Assembly: GCA_946480995.1 (NCBI GenBank)
Contig: CAMLMF010000084.1
Coordinates: forward strand, 1-8,780
DNA length: 8,780 nt
Reading direction: 5' to 3'
Source: an uncultured Bdellovibrio sp.
GTDB lineage: Bacteria > Bdellovibrionota > Bdellovibrionia > Bdellovibrionales > Bdellovibrionaceae
Under the pieces are notes generated by a model. That model was not told the origin of the DNA, did no database searches, and saw only the letters and a list, made by a program, of their open reading frames with translations. This document shows, piece after piece, positions 5,566-8,780 of the stretch. The position numbers were made by a program, and so were the translations under genes. Within the stretch, counting starts at the first letter, position 1, and each line of letters starts with the position of its first letter.

Positions 5566-7029
5566 CTAGCTTATTTCGGCTTCCTTCGCGGCGTACTTAC
5601 CGACAGTTTGTTGCAGTTGCTGTACGACGTGATCCAAGGAACCCGCTTGAGAAAGGAGTTTTTCAGCAGACTCTGTTGATTCCGCGCTAGACGCTGCGTT
5701 TTCTTGGGTGCTTTGATCAAGAGCCGTCAGGGTCAAAGTCACCTGCTGAACACCTTTAGACTGTTCTGAGGTGGCATTGGCGATTTCTTCATTAAACACC
5801 ACGATCTGATTTAGATTTTTAAGAATTTCGTTTAAGACGGCCTGACTGCGATCCACACCCGTGGAGCCGCGACGGGTTTTTTCGACGTTTTCTTGAATTA
5901 AACCAGAAATTTCCTTTGCCGACTGGGCACTTCGTTGCGCCAGTCCGCGCACGGCTTCGGCCACAACTGCAAAACCTTTTCCTTGCTCGCCGGCGCGCGC
6001 CGCTTCGACCGAGGCATTCAAGGCCAGTAAATTTGTTTGAAAGGCAATATCATCAATGACACTGACAATTTCTTCGATTTTTTTAGAGCTATTTTGAATT
6101 TCTGCCATCGCTGAAGTTAACAACTTCATTTCTTCTTCACCATGTTTTGCTGATTTTAAAGACGTTGCTGACAGTTCACTAGCTTCGCTGCTTTTCTTTA
6201 CGTTCGTACTTAGAAGACCAGAAATTTCTTTCATCGAAGCTGTCGTTTGTACTAACGAAGCCGCCTGCTGATTCGCCGATGCCGAAAGCAAATTCGCGGA
6301 CTGAGCAATTTGCCCAGCAACCGAGTTCACTTCCTTAGAGGTAAAATGCAGCGTATGGGAAATTTTCGAAAGTTCCGTGTCTAGCTTGGAAACCAACAAC
6401 AACATCAATGACAGGCCTAGTAAAATACTTAAAGGGATCCCCAAAACGACAGAATAACGAGCAATACGCACGGCAAAGATTTGATCCGCCATAATTTTAT
6501 CAGTGCGTTTTGTTTCTAGAGCCAATGCTGCTTCAACCAGATTACGAATCTTGTCGGTCAGATCTTTGCCTTTACTGACTTTAAAAATATCCGTGAATTC
6601 TGTAAAGTTGATCATGTTGCGAGCTAATTTTTTTCGCGCAATCATTTCTGCTGATGCCGTATCCATCCAATCACGTTTATGCGCAGTCATTAACTCAAGA
6701 TTTTTTAATTGTTCTGCATCTGCACTTGTTGTTAAAAGCTCTTTGGTAACTCGTGCCGCTTCATCAAACTTTGCTTCGGATTGGTTAAAGGGTTCAAGAT
6801 AACTGTCTTCGCCGCTTAACAAGTATCCACGGATACCCGTTTCCATATTGACGATTATCATTAACAAAGAAGAAAATGATCGACTGACTTCTTTTGAGTG
6901 CTCTAAAGAACTTTGATAAGTACTTTGCGAATTCTGGCTTACGTAAATAGCTAAACCGCAGACTCCTAAAAGGAAGCTCCAAACAGCACAACACACAATC
7001 AACTTTTGCTTAAAAGTAAGCCTTGTCAT
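5566..7029 (-). CDS. Methyl-accepting chemotaxis protein with CHASE3-like sensor
   Basis: This 487-residue inner-membrane receptor should signal through CheW-CheA to the flagellar motor. It has a first membrane segment at about 10-30, then a periplasmic helical sensor (about 35-185) with the CHASE3-like signature [20 protein letters not shown] at 62-81. A second membrane segment lies at about 193-214. The cytoplasmic coiled-coil ends in the conserved hairpin tip ([40 protein letters not shown], about 325-364). I see no convincing HAMP linker after the second membrane segment, and no C-terminal CheR/CheB-docking pentapeptide. The start lies six bases behind the cytochrome stop. Its ribosome site AGGA (7037-7034) overlaps that stop codon, so the gene is the last of the redox operon. 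The ligand is unknown; neighbours suggest a redox or oxygen-related cue. Confidence 0.95.
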   Translation of the reverse strand: MTRLTFKQKLIVCCAVWSFLLGVCGLAIYVSQNSQSTYQSSLEHSKEVSRSFSSLLMIIVNMETGIRGYLLSGEDSYLEPFNQSEAKFDEAARVTKELLTTSADAEQLKNLELMTAHKRDWMDTASAEMIARKKLARNMINFTEFTDIFKVSKGKDLTDKIRNLVEAALALETKRTDKIMADQIFAVRIARYSVVLGIPLSILLGLSLMLLLVSKLDTELSKISHTLHFTSKEVNSVAGQIAQSANLLSASANQQAASLVQTTASMKEISGLLSTNVKKSSEASELSATSLKSAKHGEEEMKLLTSAMAEIQNSSKKIEEIVSVIDDIAFQTNLLALNASVEAARAGEQGKGFAVVAEAVRGLAQRSAQSAKEISGLIQENVEKTRRGSTGVDRSQAVLNEILKNLNQIVVFNEEIANATSEQSKGVQQVTLTLTALDQSTQENAASSAESTESAEKLLSQAGSLDHVVQQLQQTVGKYAAKEAEIS

Positions 7030-7035
7030 CGAATC

Positions 7036-7392
7036 CTAGTTCTCCTTCTTTAAGGACTTTACGTAATAGGCCAACGCCCATCGATCATTTTCAGAAAGAC
7101 TGCTCCAACCCGGCATTGCTGTTCCTGGGGAACCATTAGTAATAGTTTTAAAAATTTCTTCTGGTTTATCGCCGAACTTATATTTCCCTGTCGTGAAATC
7201 ACGAGGCTTTTTACCATCTTGAATCGCCACGGCCGCAGGTCCACGGCCATCCCCCTGGGGGCCATGACAGGCCGTGCAGTTTTGCATATAAATCGCAGCC
7301 CCCGCCTTGGCCATTTCCTTGGGCGAAGCAAGGTCTTTCGCGAGCGCAGATTGAAACAAAGGCAAAAAAACTAAAAAGAAAATTGCTTTCAT
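7036..7392 (-). CDS. Exported mono-haem cytochrome c
   Basis: This small class I c-type cytochrome should shuttle electrons in the periplasm. Residues 1-18 form a Sec signal peptide (MKAIFFLVFLPLFQSALA) with cleavage before Lys19. The haem site is CTACH (39-43), followed by GPQGDGRGP, and Met93 in TAMPGW is the expected second iron ligand. NDRWALAYYVKSL is the usual C-terminal helix. The mature protein is about 100 residues. I chose the ATG at 7392 because it gives the signal peptide directly and forms a one-base TAATG overlap with the cupredoxin stop. A longer open frame reaching 7440 would lie inside the cupredoxin gene and put 16 charged residues before the signal. The ribosome site is weak, which fits translational coupling. 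Partners are likely the cupredoxin and di-haem protein upstream. Confidence 0.93.
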   Translation of the reverse strand: MKAIFFLVFLPLFQSALAKDLASPKEMAKAGAAIYMQNCTACHGPQGDGRGPAAVAIQDGKKPRDFTTGKYKFGDKPEEIFKTITNGSPGTAMPGWSSLSENDRWALAYYVKSLKKEN

Positions 7393-7709
7393 TATTTTGT
7401 CACAGTCACTTTTAGCTTCATACCGGGATGAATCGCACACTCAACCTCCGTGCTTCCCTCTTCTTTAAATGTCACAGGACTGCTTGAACCCGGAGCTTGA
7501 GTTTTAAGTTCGAAGGAATTTTTCGGACTTAAGGAATAAACGTTATGAGTGATATCTTTTTCTTTGTTTTCAAAATGAATTGTGTCACCGACTTTGACAG
7601 TGACTTCCTTTTTGTCGAATTGCTTATCCTTTTGCACAATGGTGACATCAGCCGCAAAAGTCACGTTAGCGAAAAAAGCCGTAACTAAAATAAGAATTTT
7701 TTGATTCAT
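7392..7709 (-). CDS. Exported plastocyanin-like cupredoxin (type 1 copper)
   Basis: A 105-residue blue copper protein expected to carry single electrons in the periplasm. The signal peptide is residues 1-19, ending VTFA before Ala20-Asp21. The copper site is clear: His55 in ITHNVY, then Cys91, His94 and Met97 in ECAIHPGMK, the classic Cys-x2-His-x2-Met loop. Alternating hydrophobic strands (EVTVKVGDTIHF, LKVTVT) fit the beta barrel. The start has AGGAG (7719-7715) five bases upstream and lies 20 bases behind the di-haem protein's stop. Its own stop overlaps the next start by one base. In methylotrophs, similar proteins receive electrons around MauG-type enzymes, but nothing here shows methylamine use. 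It is intact with all ligands present. Confidence 0.93.
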   Translation of the reverse strand: MNQKILILVTAFFANVTFAADVTIVQKDKQFDKKEVTVKVGDTIHFENKEKDITHNVYSLSPKNSFELKTQAPGSSSPVTFKEEGSTEVECAIHPGMKLKVTVTK

Positions 7710-7729
7710 CTTATCTCCTGAAATTTTGG

Positions 7730-8770
7730 TTATCTGGGTAAATTTGGATAGGTCACTGGCTTATCTTTGCTAGTCAAAGTCAGAAGAAATGCTTCCAACT
7801 GACTTTTTTCTTGCTCGGTCAAAGCCAAGGGTTTGATTTGTTCAGAGTGGCCTTCACGCTGAATATCGCCACCGCGGTTGTAAAACTCAATGACGTCTCT
7901 TAAGGTTTTTTCGGAACCGTCATGCATATAAGGTCCCCGTTGCGAAATATTGCGCAAGCCTGGTGTCTTAAATGCGTACTGTTGTGACTTTAATTTAAGG
8001 AATTTTCCGCGGCCAATGTCTTCACTTTTAAGGCCGATGGCATGAAAGCTATCATCCGTGAATCTCCAGCCGCTGTGGCACAGATTGCAATTTGCTTTTG
8101 TGTTGTACAAAACGAATCCGGCTTTTGCTTCATCGGAAATAGCCTTTTCATTGCCGGCAAGCCATTTATCAAATGGCGCCTGACCAGAGACAATGCCTCT
8201 TTCATACAGGCCAATTGCTTTGCCGATAAGCTCATTGGTAATTTCCTGACCCGGATATGCTTTCGCGAACATCTCTTGATAGCCTTTGATTTCTTTGATC
8301 TTAGGAGCCAAGGCCCCCATATCCATATTCATTTCAGCATCGCTGCCGATCGGCCCTAGAGCCTGGCCTTCAAGCGTACTTAAGCGACCGTCCCACATCA
8401 TTTTGTCGGTCCATGCTAAATTCAAAACTGTTGGCGTGCGGCGGCCCAATTCTTTGTGACCATGACCCATCCCCTTTGCAAGTCCATCACCCCATGCAAA
8501 AGAAGGATTGTGGCAAGTAGCGCAGGAAATCGAATTGGAAGCAGACAAACGAGGATCAAAGAAAAGACTTTTGCCTAGAATTTCCCTTTCCGTTGTGTAC
8601 TGGTTATCAGCGGCGTACGGAATACTTTTAGGGCGAGCATATTGATTCTTGAAAGCCTGAATAGAGTCTTGTTTCGCACTTGCGACATTGGAAGTCGCAA
8701 AAAACATGCTCGTAAAAATACTTAGAAAAACGTGTAACAGCATACGAAAACTCCCCATCTTCATCTGCAA
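7730..8770 (-). CDS. Exported di-haem cytochrome c peroxidase/MauG family protein
   Basis: This family reduces hydrogen peroxide with electrons from small periplasmic donors, or as MauG oxidises protein side chains. Counting from the TTG at 8770, haem sites are CATCH (83-87) and CNLCH (228-232). Family blocks are FFDPRLSASNSISCATCHNP, GRRTPTVLNLAW (109-120), MWDGR (125-129), KTPGLRN (268-274), GPYMHDGS (279-286) and VIEFYNRGGD. A signal peptide ends near ASA-Lys33. The coordinates give the longest frame, which starts with a poor TTG and is open to the window edge. ATGs at 8764, 8758 and 8743 are alternatives. The 8743 ATG has the best ribosome site; the earlier ones keep basic residues before the hydrophobic core. 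I cannot assign the sixth ligand of the second haem, which would separate peroxidase from MauG type. It is the first gene of the redox operon; its promoter lies outside. Confidence 0.93.
   Translation of the reverse strand: MQMKMGSFRMLLHVFLSIFTSMFFATSNVASAKQDSIQAFKNQYARPKSIPYAADNQYTTEREILGKSLFFDPRLSASNSISCATCHNPSFAWGDGLAKGMGHGHKELGRRTPTVLNLAWTDKMMWDGRLSTLEGQALGPIGSDAEMNMDMGALAPKIKEIKGYQEMFAKAYPGQEITNELIGKAIGLYERGIVSGQAPFDKWLAGNEKAISDEAKAGFVLYNTKANCNLCHSGWRFTDDSFHAIGLKSEDIGRGKFLKLKSQQYAFKTPGLRNISQRGPYMHDGSEKTLRDVIEFYNRGGDIQREGHSEQIKPLALTEQEKSQLEAFLLTLTSKDKPVTYPNLPR
8741..8756 (-). promoter_or_regulatory. Ribosome binding site favouring an internal start of the di-haem protein
   Basis: On the minus strand GGGGAG (8756-8751) lies seven bases before ATG (8743-8741). 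This is the best Shine-Dalgarno match near the N-terminus. Starting there gives MLLHVFLSIF, a signal peptide with no Lys or Arg before its core, which is unusual. The site therefore suggests but does not prove the shorter protein. Confidence 0.4.
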
Positions 8771-8780
8771 GGTAATTGTA

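Noticed and set aside
7393..7440. Longer reading frame of the cytochrome c that begins at 7440.
   Set aside because: The extra 16 residues lie inside the cupredoxin gene, are polar and would precede the signal peptide. The ATG at 7392 forms a TAATG coupling joint.
8042..8359. Plus-strand open frame of 105 residues opposite the di-haem protein.
   Set aside because: It is an antisense shadow of a gene with clear haem motifs.
7392..8770. Methylamine utilisation (mau) cluster suggested by a MauG-like protein next to a copper protein.
   Set aside because: No methylamine dehydrogenase subunits or other mau genes are present, and the di-haem family is broad. The pairing alone does not support that pathway.
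1..8780. Mobile element, CRISPR array or RNA gene.
   Set aside because: I saw no transposase, integrase, regular repeats, direct-repeat borders or tRNA-like folds anywhere in the window.

Overview
The window reads as a piece of a chromosome from a Bdellovibrio-like predatory bacterium (Bdellovibrionota). The main reasons are a very MglA-like polarity GTPase directly behind ebfC and recR, a PilZ-type protein, a CHASE3-type chemoreceptor and several exported redox proteins. As I recall, B. bacteriovorus has mglA in the same place. The assignment rests on gene content and protein wording, not on a database search. Ten genes plus one possibly clipped at the left edge fill the window; the longest gap is about 205 bases, and I see no rRNA, tRNA, CRISPR array or mobile element.

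Region 1 (11-1574, + strand) is an operon: ebfC (nucleoid-associated protein, possibly starting left of the window), recR (recombination mediator, TTG start) and mglA (Ras-like GTPase, joined to recR by a TAATG overlap). The ebfC-recR gap carries two small hairpins with GNRA and UUCG loops. Region 2 (1611-2686) is nadA, the iron-sulfur quinolinate synthase of NAD synthesis, with a possible promoter of its own and a stem-loop behind it. Region 3 (2724-3282) is a small PilZ-like gene that ends in a strong intrinsic terminator.

Region 4 (3281-3910, - strand) encodes a histidine phosphatase that resembles PGAM5 more than metabolic phosphoglycerate mutases. It is transcribed away from region 5 (4028-4848, + strand), a predicted lipoprotein of unknown function that ends in a second strong terminator. 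The opposing gene at 4847-5485 is an unrecognised cytoplasmic protein of 212 residues.

Region 6 (5566-8770, - strand) is the most distinctive part. It is a tight operon running di-haem cytochrome c peroxidase/MauG-like protein, plastocyanin-like cupredoxin, mono-haem cytochrome c, then a methyl-accepting chemotaxis protein. The first three are exported electron-transfer proteins and the fourth is a membrane sensor. The cupredoxin-cytochrome joint is a one-base TAATG overlap, and the chemoreceptor's ribosome site overlaps the cytochrome stop codon. This suggests coordinated expression of a periplasmic redox chain with a taxis receptor, which I infer from layout only.
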